From: Anaeramoeba flamelloides
Taxonomy: Eukaryota > Metamonada > Anaeramoebidae
Length of the DNA: 64,000 nt
Assembly (NCBI GenBank): GCA_027625915.1
Contig: JANTQA010000070.1
Span: 7,383,001 to 7,447,000, forward strand
Direction: 5' to 3'
The notes below the pieces were generated by a model. It saw only the letters and a program-made list of their open reading frames with translations. It was not told the origin of the DNA and did no database searches. This document shows, one piece after another, positions 46,713-57,879 of this stretch; the first letter of the stretch is position 1, and every line of letters begins with the position of its first letter. The position numbers were made by a program, and so were the translations under genes.

Positions 46713-49700
46713 TTATTTATTAGATGAAAATTTTTTTTGAATCTTTACAACATCTTCTTCATTTTTTGCCTCTATGCACTGAAGACAAGCTTCTTCTTCG
46801 ACAATATGTCTTTTTAGTGTTTTTTTGGTCATTTCTAATTTCTGTTCAAGTAATTCTTGTTCGAGTAGTAATGATGAGAGAATTTTTTTTTCAGACTGTA
46901 ACCCTGTTAATCTTCGCTGAAGCAATTTTTCGAGTGACGAATATTGTTCTGTTTGCTTTTCTCTTATTGTCTTTAGTTGATGAATTTGGTTCCTTATTTG
47001 GTTATTTTTTTCAATCATGAATGTTTCAAATAGTGTTTCGATTCCTTTGATCCCTTTAAATAAACTTATTTCCACCATTTTATTATTTAAAGTTCGTATT
47101 AATCTTTTCAATGAACTGACTTCATCATCAAAAGATTCCTCTACTTCGTTGTCTATGAGTCAAAATAAAATAAATAAATATAAATATAAAAAATAAAAGT
47201 AAATAATTTGCATAAATTTGATTTCAATTTCAACAAATTTTCAAAATACATTTGAGGTAATTTGTGTAGATTTATTAATTGTTTTTTCTTTTAAAAATTA
47301 TGGGTAACTAATAAGATAATCAAGTGATTTTTTTTTCTATTTTTAAAATGAAAATAGCATCAAAGCCGTTTTAAAAAAGTGTATCAATTTTTTTTTTAAT
47401 AAAAGACCTGAAAATAGGTATAGTTTAGTTTACTAATCTATATTTTATTAGATATTTTGAAAACTTTTTTGCTCGAACTTTTTTAAAATTGATCTGCCTT
47501 GGTTAGATCATTTTAAATAAGTGGACATTTTTTTTTTTTTTTTATGGCATTGTCAGGATTAAAACTTTGATAAAGTTTTATGTTTTAATAAAGTAAAAAC
47601 TTTTTTTTTAAAAAAACTGATGTATTAAAAATGTTTTTTCAATTTTTGTGTTATTCTTCACAACAAAAAATCTTCTGGCTTTAAGGGACTAAGTTCCTAC
47701 CCTAGACGATGTTTAGTTATTGTGTTATTTTACATTTGCTTCTCAAAAAGAATTTTCATTCTGTTTAAATTGGATCAAAAAAATTACTAATTTCAAAGTT
47801 AAAAAAAAACAATATCACAAAAAAAAAGTGGTCTAATAGATTTTTGAAGTAAGGTTTTTCAAAAAAAATGACTTTAAGGGAGTAGCCACGGTAAAGAAAA
47901 TTTTTTCACTTTTGTGCAATTCTGAAGAGGATCAGAAAATAACATTTTTTACTCTGGTTTTACCTCATTGATTTTTATTATTTAAAGTACTTCATTCATT
48001 AGATTTTTTAAATTTTTTTTTCAAAGTCTCAAAGTAATTGCCACAATAGAATGTTTAGTTGAATTATTTAAAATAGTGTTTTGAATGCTGAATTACTTAT
48101 CTTTTATTCTTCTCCCAACATTCTATTGTGGCATTTAAATTTTTTCATTTTTTATTTTTTTCTTCATTTTTGAGATTTTTTTAATCCTGACAACATAAAG
48201 CAATGAGAAATATTTTTTTATTAGTGGCATTTAGGATTAATGGATTTTTTTTAAAAAGAACAACAATATTACAATTGAGAAAACCATAAAAGGAAACACA
48301 AATGGGACTTAAATAGCTAGAAGATTCCAAAATTAGAATAATTAAGTCAAATTATTACTTGTTAGGATTTTAAATCGTTGGGTTTAGTGGAATCAGAGAA
48401 GTGAATATGATTATATGTTATCAAAGTTTAAACCAAAAAATAGCTACAAGTTTTATTCAAAGAATCTGAAATTATCTTCTCCCAAAAAAAAAACTAAACC
48501 CCATTCCAAAAATTTGGACACATCAGAAAATCAAAAAATGGAAAAATAAAAACTCAATTTATTATATTTTCCCAAACCTAATATAAATCCAGATTTAAGT
48601 AACATAGTATTAATGGTTTTTTAAGTAATCATTTTCATCCAAAAAAAAAAGAAAAAAATATAAAACAAAAAATCAAAACAAGTGTGTCCAAAAAAAATGA
48701 AACGAGCTGAAATGAAAGAGTTTGAACAAAAAATATATTGGTTGATTTGTTAAAATTACACCAACAATGGTTGATCGATCTAATGATAAGATACCATGCA
48801 CCGGTTGTATGTGGATTTTTTACTTGAAAAAACTCAACAGTAACCATCTATCAACCATCTATAAAAAATTTTCAGATCTAATGAAACAGATTTTGTAACT
48901 GAAAAATTGAAAATGAAAACAAAAACAAAAAACACAAAAAATGATATAGTTTGTTGAATTAAAATTAATTTCCAATTGGATGTAAATCATGTTATTGTTA
49001 TTTTTCCAACTATTTAAACTGTGTCCAAATTAATCGAATTAAGTTTATTTTAATAAAAAAATAATAATAATAAAAAACTATTTTATCAATATAATCTCAA
49101 TTTTTTTATTGTTGAACATTACTAAAAAAAAAATATCAAATAATTTTTTTAAAAAAATTTTTAGAGAATCTACGATCACACACCACTAAAATAAAATGTT
49201 CTAATCTCATCTCTCTCAAATTTTTATCATGGTTTATGTTGTAGCTACTCCCTTAAGATATTTTAAAGTACAAGTTCAAATTTTAAAACATTCCAAACTT
49301 GTAAAAATAAATTTAAACAATATTTAGAACAGCTTGGGAAATTGTTTTGTGTTTATAGATTTGAAAAAGAAATTAAGGAAATATCATAAAACCAAATTTT
49401 GGTATTGATAGGATCTAAGAAACGTATAATTGTGAAAATTGTTCGAATTGTGAAATTTCTCATTATTTTGACAAAGAAATTCTCAATGGATCAATTTAAA
49501 CTGAATATGAAACTCCTTTGAGAGTGTTTTTTATCCACAATTTTACTGTTTTTGATCTGAAAACATAGTACTTAATAAAGATACGATCCTTTCAAACACT
49601 TGAAGAAAATTTTCAACACTTTTATGGGAAAAGTGTTGCAATTGTCAGGAGATTTTATTTATTGTTGTAGTGTGAAAATTTTTTCGTATTACTATTTGTT

Positions 49701-51113
49701 GCAAAATAAATTGAACAAATTTTTCTATAAGCTTTCCCATAAAAAGATTTTTCAAAATCATGTAACATTTCATATGCTGAATTCTTAAAGTGGGCTTAAA
49801 TTATTAATTTACGCTTTTATAATTGGGTTCTTTGGAGGATTGGTTTTAATTATTGGGGAGATTTTTATTATGGAAAACTGAATGAAAATTTTGATTTTTT
49901 TATTTTACAATTAACAGTATTTCGTTTGTGTCTTGTTTTTCTTCCAATACCTCTCACCTCAAAAATTATAATCTTTTACTGAAATTTCTAACAGTAAAAA
50001 AAAAAAATTATTTTTTTCGTTTTTGGGGACAATGGCTGTGATCAAACAAAAAAAGAAAAAAATAACAGTGCCAACAATCCTACATTGTTTTATTTGAAGG
50101 ATCAAGTCATAATTGGTTTTTCTTGTGTTTAGGTCAAACATTAATTTCAAAATAATAAAAGGAAATGCCTGAGAAAGAAAAATGGTAATTAACCAGACAA
50201 ATTCAATTTTTTTATTTTTTGAAAGCCAATTTTTCTTTTGGGAAAAAAAAATGTCACAAAATATTTGGTGGGAATGTGGCAGTTTTTTTTTTTTTTTCCC
50301 TCTTCACAAACCTAAAACGTTTTTCCCAAGTCTGTAACACTCACAAAATTGTTTCAAAAAAAAGAAAAAATTGTTAAAAGAGGAATAAAGGCTTATTTTA
50401 TACCTGAAAGAGAAGTTGTTGACATTAAACTAAAACTTTTTGTGTTGCTTTTCATTTTTGCTATTTTATGAAGCGTACTTTTTGGGGTTGTTTTTTCTGG
50501 TAGTTTGGAAGATTGATCAATCACAAGTTGGTACACAATATTGTTGTCAAATTTTAAAACAGCGACAAAGACACTCCCCCAAAACGTTGTTTGGTTTTGA
50601 GTCACAAACGTACAATAAAATTCGGTGGTTGTGGCTTTTTCACTAGGAATTTTGAAAGTAGAATAATGGGTTTTGTTTTGGAAAAGAGATCAGGGTATTA
50701 GTTCGGAAAAAAGAAGCAACGAAAAATATACCTTAAATTGCTATTTAGAACAGTTGAAAAATATTCTTGGTTTTTTTGTTTGACATGTGTTTGGGTTTCT
50801 ATTGAAAGGCAGTTTGCAAAAATAAAAAAAATAGTGATCAGAAAGAAATAGAAAAGAAGAATAAATAGAGCCGCTCTGAACGCTACAACAAAAATTGGGT
50901 TTAAAAGGGGTTACCTGAAGTTATTGAAAGTAAAGATAAATTAGTGGCTTGTTTTTTTTTGTAATGAAAAGTCTTGAGGAACTGTGTGTTGAAATGCAGG
51001 ATATTCAAATTTTTATTAATTATGATGACTGGCTTTGGTTGTTTCTCCAGCCTTTTGAGATATTTTTTTGACTTTTTTATAGAAAAGTTTTCGATGTTGG
51101 CTGATATGTTCAT
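46713..51113 (-). CDS. PAS-domain and coiled-coil protein, four exons
   Basis: Exons 51113-50915, 50798-50732, 50642-50404 and 47152-46713 join in matching phases to give 314 residues. Start MNISANIENFSIKKSKKYLK follows ATG at 51113. Residues about 25-131 read as a PAS fold: PVIIINKNLNILHFNTQFLK, LSLLSITSETQT, TEFYCTFVTQNQTTFW, then GSVFVAVLKFDNNIVYQLVI. The linker is Ser/Thr/Lys-rich. The last exon adds DNEVEESFDDEVSSLKRLI and a long coiled coil (LEKLLQRRLTGLQSEKKIL, LLLEQELLEQKLEMTKKTL) ending KKFSSNK. PAS domains sense ligands or mediate pairing; there is no kinase or output domain here, so it may act as an adaptor. Introns 1 and 2 are short (116 and 89 nt). Intron 3 spans 3,251 nt and contains DNA-transposon relics. 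Alternative: the PAS part could end early through an acceptor at 50169 (stop near 50134), leaving the coiled-coil exon as a separate gene. Confidence 0.62.
47340..47475 (-). repeat. dispersed repeat R4, copy 1 (inverted to 51565)
   Basis: The reverse complement of this stretch matches 51565-51680: AAGTTTTCAAAATATC, TAGATTAGTAAA, TTTTCAGGTCTTTT, AAAAAATTTGATACA, TTTTTTTAAAACRRCTT. It lies in intron 3 of the PAS gene. Non-coding. Confidence 0.5.
48038..48134. repeat. 97-bp stem-loop element
   Basis: TGCCACAATAGAATGTT on the left and AACATTCTATTGTGGCA on the right form a perfect 17-bp inverted repeat around a 60-base AT-rich loop. No matching copy was found elsewhere in the window. It is either a tiny MITE or a structured RNA element. 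Confidence 0.6.
48511..49031. mobile_element. 521-bp TIR element, nested (AATTTGGACACA family)
   Basis: Perfect 12-bp terminal inverted repeats AATTTGGACACA and TGTGTCCAAATT. The interior matches, in reverse orientation, 53840-54373: blocks TATTTTCCCAAAC, TAGTATTAATGGTTTT, GTGTCCAAAA, GTTGATCRATC, AATGATAAGATACCAT, and GAAAATGAAAAC. There is no long frame, so it is non-autonomous. It sits inside the larger TTAA-flanked element. Confidence 0.65.
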
Positions 51114-51564
51114 GAATCTTTCGAGAAAAGTAAGTAATGAGAAATAATTAAAAAATGATTCCAAATTTGTAAAAAAATTATTTTTGGAAATACGACTTTT
51201 AATTTCCCCAAATTGTATTTAGTTGGGATATTTGATTTTTTGAGATAGAAAGTTTTTTTTGAAACAAATTACAAATTCATCAAAGAGGAAGAATTCTAAA
51301 ACAGAATTAGAGAAAAAAAAAAAGAGTTTTCAACATGAAAAGTTTCCTTTTTCTACTTTGCGTCTTTGAACTTGAGGTTGGTAAAAGAGAAAATAAGAAA
51401 ATTAAAAAAAATGTAAATTTGTTTTTCAAATTGAAAAGTGTTTTAATAAATTCTCATTGATCTGTTTTTGGACTTTCAAAAAAAAGATTTATGATTTCCA
51501 TCAGCTGTTTTCAATTTTAAGGAGCTTTTTTAAAGTCCACTAAGAAAAGTAGAGTATTTTCAAA

Positions 51565-51680
51565 AAGTGTGAAAAGAAGTTTTCAAAATATCAATAACTA
51601 GATTAGTAAAGTTAAATATTCATCTTTTCAGGTCTTTTCTTAAAAAAAATTTGATACAATTTTTTTAAAACAACTTCCTT
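51565..51680 (+). repeat. dispersed repeat R4, copy 2
   Basis: Counterpart of the inverted stretch at 47340-47475, with AAGTTTTCAAAATATCAATA, TTTTCAGGTCTTTTCTTAAA and TTTGATACAATTTTTTTAAA. It lies upstream of the PAS/coiled-coil gene. Confidence 0.5.
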
Positions 51681-51844
51681 AACTTTGAACAATGGAATGG
51701 TATTATATTGTAACTGATGAATTTTTTTTACTTACTTGAGAACTGTCTTTTATTGATCTTTCTTTAGTAACTCTATATTTACTATAATTGGACTAATTTG
51801 ATCAATCTGAAGTTCATAATTATCGTCTGTTTATTTGAAAATTC

Positions 51845-53405
51845 TTTTGTTACTGTCAAAAGTAGAATCTAAAAAATTTCAAAAAAAAGTGAAAAATTCC
51901 ATTTTTCTGATCAATTGAAAATATCCGTAAAAATTCATAATATTCCCCTATTTTTGAGATAAATTTCTTAATTAACAAGTAACTATTAACCATTAACTGT
52001 TTCTCTTTTGAGATATTAGTTGAATATATCCAAGTCTTTTAATTTTAATCCTTTGGAAAATATAGAAATCAAAAAAACACAAATTAAAAAATATTATTAC
52101 AAACCTGAACGAAAATATAATTTCGATTTAAAATTTTAAAATTAGAATCATTTTTCTTGATTTAAAATATTTGAATGAATTTTAATTTAAGAAAATATTT
52201 TTGGTTAATTTGGAATTTACGTATATTCAAAGCTAAACTATTTTTTGTAAAAAAAATGTTTTCCTCTTATTTACCCAATCGAAATTTCAAAATTTTGAAT
52301 AAATTATTGTACGAGAGAACGAAAAGTCAATAAAAATCTTATTTTTAAGAATACAAAAACAACAATTATTATTATCAAACATGTTTTCTTAGAAATTAAG
52401 GGTTTATCTAAGGACAATAATCACAATTAGAATTAGATTTGCATATAAATATTTTTTTTTATTAATTTTTTAGATTTGGTATTATTTTTGGATTTCTAGA
52501 TAAAACAAAGGGTTAAAAGTGTAAGGTTAAGAATAACCAACCAAGGTCCTAATTTGAATTGATAAAGGTTACTCGTCAATTTGGTTATTGTACTTTTGGA
52601 AATCAAATTAAGAAAAAATGGCAAAATAATCATTTTTTCAACATAATTGTATTGGTTATTTCTTGATAAAAGATCTCTGTTTATTTTAACTATAATAATT
52701 TTGAATAATAGTGGAATTTTTAATTTTTAATTTTATTTTTGATAATCATTTTAGTCCTTGAAAAGGCCTCTAATTTTCAAAAATTTATTGGAAAATGGGA
52801 TATTTTGAAAAGACGGGTTAACCACTTGATTTTTATGAGCTAGTTATCATTTTTTTTTCAATTTTCGAATTCTAAAGATGCTTTTATTAATCTGTAAATT
52901 AACTTTTTTGAATGGCTAGAGGAGGAAAAAAAAAAAACTTTGAAAAGGTATTTATTTCTTGAAATTTTTTTTTTTTTTTTTTTTTTGTTACTGAATTTCA
53001 AAACCAATCTTACAAAATTGGACATTTGTATTGATTATAAAGATTAAAATCAAAAAAAACTAAAATAAATTGTTTTTTTAAATATTCAGATTTTATTGTT
53101 TTGTTAGCTATAGTAACTTTTTTCCAAACATGGAATAACGTCAACTATCTGTTTCAGAATTCAAGAGTAAAAAATAAATTTTTCTTTCTGTATAATATTA
53201 AAATATTACACATCAATAAAAATATATTGGGAAATTTTTTCATCCTCGGTTAAATACCAACAGATATTTATCTCAAAAATGGGGGGATATTTTTAGACTT
53301 TTTACGATTATTTTCAATTGATCAAAAAAATGGAATTTTTCAGGTTTTTTTTAAAATTTTATTGATTTTAGATTGAAAGTGTCATTAAACGTAAATTAAT
53401 ATCTA
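51845..53405. repeat. inverted repeat pair R5
   Basis: Arm 51862-51985 and arm 53255-53385 are reverse complements: GAAAAATTCCATTTTT, TGATCAATTGAAAATAWYCG, TAAAAA, ATATTCCCC/ATATCCCCCC, and ATTTTTGAGATAAAT. The space between (about 1.3 kb) is AT-rich and non-coding. It could be a DNA element with subterminal inverted repeats or two copies of one repeat in opposite orientation. Confidence 0.5.
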
Positions 53406-53602
53406 TATAGATGGAGTGGCCTAATTCTTATTTCTTCTCTTAATGCAAGATTTCCGTTTTAAATATATTTTTTCAATGTTTATAGGATATTTGTAAAATT
53501 CATATTTCTAGATTTCACATTCAACAAGCTCTTTGGTAAGTAAAGTATTTCTTCTTAAACTTGGGAAAATCTTCTAATGGAAGATACTTTGAATAATTAA
53601 TA

Positions 53603-53773
53603 CAGTCAGTTCCAGTTTTAAGACACAAACAGCTACGAAATTTAAGGCACAAAAAAAATCTCAAATTAAGGAAAAAATTCAGTTTCTAATAAAATAAATT
53701 GTAAAAAAAAATTCCAAATTTTATGCCTTAAATTTCATTGAAAGTTTGTGCCTTAAAAGTGGAACTGACTGTA
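53603..53773. mobile_element. TA-flanked MITE, copy 4 (CAGTCAG family)
   Basis: A compact palindrome of about 170 bp: CAGTCAGTTCCAGTTTTAAG at left and CTTAAAAGTGGAACTGACTG at right, with TA outside both ends. It is the best-preserved tip pair together with copy 1. A small internal deletion relative to copy 1 shortens the loop. Confidence 0.88.
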
Positions 53774-53839
53774 TCAAATTCAGATAAGTCTACAATATAG
53801 GTAAATTGTTATTATATGTAAATCTTATGAATTTAATAC

Positions 53840-54373
53840 TGTCCAAATGCCCCTAAAAATAATTTGGTACAATAAATTAAATTCCAAAATTTTGGACAGG
53901 TTTTAACAGTTGAAAGAATAACTATACTACCTTTCCATCCAATTTTAAATAATATTGTTTTTACTAAATATTTCGTTTTAGATCGTTACTGTTTTGTTTT
54001 CATTTCCTTTTTTCGGGCTACTTAATTTATTTCGTTAGATCTGTTAATTTTCTCAATAGTTAACGAAAGGTTAATATTGATTTTGTTAAATTGAATAACT
54101 ACAAACAATTGATTGATGGTATCTTATCATTTGATTGATCAACAATTTTTGTAAAATATAAACAAATTTACCAATTTTCTTTTCAACTTGTTTCATCATT
54201 TTGGACACATTACCAATTTTTTTTTTCTTATATTTTTATATTTTATTTGGATAAAAAAACCACTTATAAAACCATTAATACTATTTAACTTCAATACGGT
54301 TTAATATCATGTTTGGGAAAATACAATAAATTGGGTTGTTTTTCCCTATTTTCGTTTTGGGAGTTCCCAAATT
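53840..54373. mobile_element. TIR element, second copy of the 48511 family
   Basis: On the minus strand this matches 48511-49031 over most of its length. The tips are degraded (ACTGTCCAAATGCC at left; GTTCCCAAATT at right). The interior preserves GGTATCTTATCATTTGATTG and AAACCATTAATACTATTTAA. Non-coding, diverged. Confidence 0.55.
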
Positions 54374-57300
54374 ACTAGAGCGGCGTTTAGTGTGATTTTT
54401 TTTTATCATACAAATTAAAAAATTATCCTTAGATTGTAAAAAATTCAAGATTTAAAAACAAAAATAAAATTTCCTCATAAATTTAATGAACGAATAATTA
54501 ATATACAGACTTCAAAATTGAAATCCATTATTCTTTCATTATTCTTGAAATATAAATTCGCTGCTAAAAAAATTCAAATAATTAATCAATTATCGTTTTT
54601 AACAAATTATTTTAATATTCTGAAAATATATTAAAGATAAAAACTATTTTTCGAAAAAAATTGATTCGTTTTATAAGGTTATACGGGAATTATTTTTAGT
54701 TTTTTTACCAAATTCTTATAAAAATTATTTTTAATTTTCATATCAGAGAGACTTTTTTCTGAAGAGCTCAGATTTTTCAAATTTTTGTCTTTCTTTCACT
54801 TTTTTCTTTCATATTTATTTTTGATACTTTTAATTTGATATATATATATATATATATATTGCATAAGATCATCCTCTATATTAGAAAAAAAATTATTTTA
54901 AAAAATTCTATTATGATTTAGAAAATTAAATATACGCAATGTTTTTTAAAATGAATTTCATTATTAACAAAAAATCTTTTTATTTATTTAATAATAGAAG
55001 AAGTGTAAATTACACTCTAGATGTTCTTTTAGGTAAATTTCCTCAAAGGTAATTTAAGCGCAACTTTAAATATTTCACGATTTTTGAAGAAAAATACACA
55101 CAAAATTTTTTAAGTTTAAAAAGAAATGGAAAAAAAAATGAAGGGAAAAAAGAAACTTAGAAAGGGTTTATAAAAAACATTTGGTAAAAAATCAAAAAAA
55201 AAAATTAATGATATCTTTCATTAAGGATTCAAAAAATCACAGACATGATAATTTTAGTTGATTTAATAATTTGACAATTTTTCATGAATATTCGCTTGTT
55301 AGGGATAGTTATTTAATTGTTATCATTTCTTTCTTTTTTTTTTGTCTTTTTTGTTTTGCCAAAAATTTCGATATTTTTATCCTTTGTTTTTTGGTTTTTA
55401 TAGTCACTTATAGATTTGTGTTTCTGTACCACATTATTAACAAATAACCATTTTACCCTTTTCATATTTGGATCTTCTTCCCAATATACATTAATTAAGC
55501 AAGATAAAAAATGGAAAAAAATAAAAAAATTTCTAATTTAATAGTTTGATTGTTTTTTCATATGTTTATATTAAAAAAATAGAAAAAAATATTTAAAATC
55601 TACTTTGAATAAAAAGATTCTGTTTTTTCAAGTTTAAAATAATTGATGTATTTTTTTGAATCGTTAGATTTCTATTTAGAGAGTTATTTTAAAATTTATT
55701 GGGTTTTTCTAAAGTATATTTTTGTTTGAATTCCTTCACACTCTCTAATAATTTTTTCTTCTTGACTGAAAATAATTTTTATTGAAATCATTTGGAAATA
55801 TATTGGATTTTGAACATTTTGAACGAAATGATCAAACTTTTTTAAAAAAATTATTCATTTCTTAAAAATATCCTTAATAGTAAATGGAGTATTTTAAAAA
55901 TCGGATCCGTACTTCATTTTTTAATTATAAGTTGAGTTAATTCGTTGTTTGATTTGCTTTAAGATTTTTTAGTTAACTACACAGCATAAAATTGATAATT
56001 TTTTCAAAAAAAAATCTTTAAATTTTGTACATTTGGACATAACTCATATAATAATAATTATTACACATAACAATTTTGAAAAGGGTTTATCAACTTTTTT
56101 AGATGATAATTGGAATTGAAAAAAAAATAAAATTTTTCAGTAATATTTTTTTTCATTTTTAATGGTAAAATTTTTGAAATTTTTATTTGAGTTAGTTGAG
56201 TTATTACTTGAATATATTTTTTTAATAGTCCATAAAAAAAATAATATTTTTCAATTTGAAAATAAAATATATCTTTCAAAAAATATCTTTTAAATTAATT
56301 TGATAAAATACTTTTTTTTTTGTTTTTGAATATTTTATGATTTTATTATTTTTTTTTTTTTCGTGTTTGAGTTTTTATATATCTTCCATTTTTATCTGCA
56401 AATTGTTTTAAAATTTATTATTTTTTTTCAAACTTAATGTTCAATATAAATTTCCTCCGTTGTAAGTAATTTCAAAAAAAAAAATAACACAAAAATATGT
56501 TTTTTTTTAAAGTCGGGAATTTGAAAAGGGGGGTTACTCCAATTTAAATTGAGTTTAATAGCTATCTTTTCTGAATTACATAAAATTATCATAACTTTGA
56601 AAAAATAATTTATGAAAGATGCATAAATGAAATCCAATGTGTAGTTTCAGATAACTTTAATTATTAGATTTTTTTCCTTGTAGTATAGTCACTTATGAAA
56701 TTTTCAATAAACTTTTTTATATCAACTTTTTATTTCCATGAAAGAGAAAAGATAGTTATATTTTCTTGGAATTAAATGTTATTCTAAAAACCATTAGATT
56801 ATTTGAATAAAGTAGAAGACTCCCTATAAAACTTTTAAATGCTTTTTATTTTTAGAATTGTAGAAAATGATGAATAATTTAAATATCTTTTCAATTTATA
56901 AATAATTTTTTTTATTATTATCTATTTGAATTATTTTTGTTAAGTCGATTAAATACCAATGTTTTTTTTTTTTTGATTTTAAAGTTCTTGATATATACAA
57001 ATTTTGTAAATAGATATTCTTATAAATATTATCTAATAAAAATTTAAAAAAAATTTGTCCCATTAATGTTTAAAATATTAATAGAAAGATTACAAGTAAT
57101 TATTGAACAAGTTTTAATCGGTATGCCTTTTACAATGGAAAATGTTCAAAATTCAATTTTTAAAATAAATTAGAAGAAATAAATCTTAATTAATAAATTT
57201 TTCTTTTTTAAAATAACCCAAATAGTCTTGGTAAATCAATATTTCAAAATAAATAAAGTTATGTTTCTTTTGTTATAGTAAACCTGTACATTAATGGATC

Positions 57301-57879
57301 AATAAAATAAACTGACACCCAATAAACATGATATCGTTTTCTTATAGTATTATTATTAATGAAATTCTAAAAATAAATCTATCAAATGGTAAATTTGTCT
57401 CAAAGAATAAAAGTAAATCTTTGAGAGAATTTGTAACCAAAAAAACAAAAAAACAATAAAATTTCAAACAAATTGAGAAATTAATTAGAATTATCAAAAG
57501 ATTCAATTCCTAATTTAAAATTGACTGAAAATATTCAGATGTTTACTTTCAAAATTGATTTGAACTTAGGTTTATTATCGAATAATAATCAAGATATTGT
57601 ATTGGAAATTGAGAAAAAAAAAAAAGAATTTTTCTGGTTGAAATATGATATTTTTCGTCATTCTTCATCAAGTAAATTTAAAATTATTTTGATTAATTAA
57701 TAATCTAAGCCATCTATTTTGATTAAAAGTTCCTGAAAAAGAAATTGAAGAACAAGTGTAATTAGAATGTAATTTACACTTGCTCTATGGTAAATTAAAA
57801 AATAAAATCTATTTTTTTTTATTCATTTTTTTAGTTCTTTCATTTTTCTTCAAAAAAAGTAAATGTCTTTATTCTTAAA
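54374..57879. other. intergenic, nothing firmly recognised
   Basis: About 3.5 kb of AT-rich sequence upstream of the ThuA-like gene, with a (TA)n tract at about 54838-54860. A frame at 57066-57176 (ILIERLQVIIEQVLIGMPF) has protein-like composition but is too short and unmatched. The promoter of the next gene lies at the right end. Confidence 0.35.

Larger units (their letters stand above)
47878..49252. mobile_element. TTAA-flanked DNA element with GGGAGTAGC ends
   Basis: The left end GGGAGTAGCCAC and right end GTAGCTACTCCC are inverted copies, and TTAA stands directly outside both (47874-47877 and 49253-49256). Length is 1,375 bp. The tips resemble those of the 173-bp nested element at 36329 (GGGACAAGC). 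No transposase frame is recognisable. It contains two smaller inverted-repeat structures (48038-48134 and 48511-49031). It lies in intron 3 of the PAS/coiled-coil gene. Confidence 0.6.

Noticed and set aside
49990-50168. Possible extra exon (FDLNTRKTNYDLILQIKQC) after the PAS exons
   Set aside because: It has a fair acceptor, but its frame does not fit PAS exon 3. In the fitting frame it stops after eleven codons, and the direct join to 47152 is cleaner. Kept only as an alternative in the gene entry.
57061-57180. Frame ILIERLQVIIEQVLIGMPF as a possible LINE or gene relic
   Set aside because: Short, and it does not line up with any block of the LINE copies in this window.
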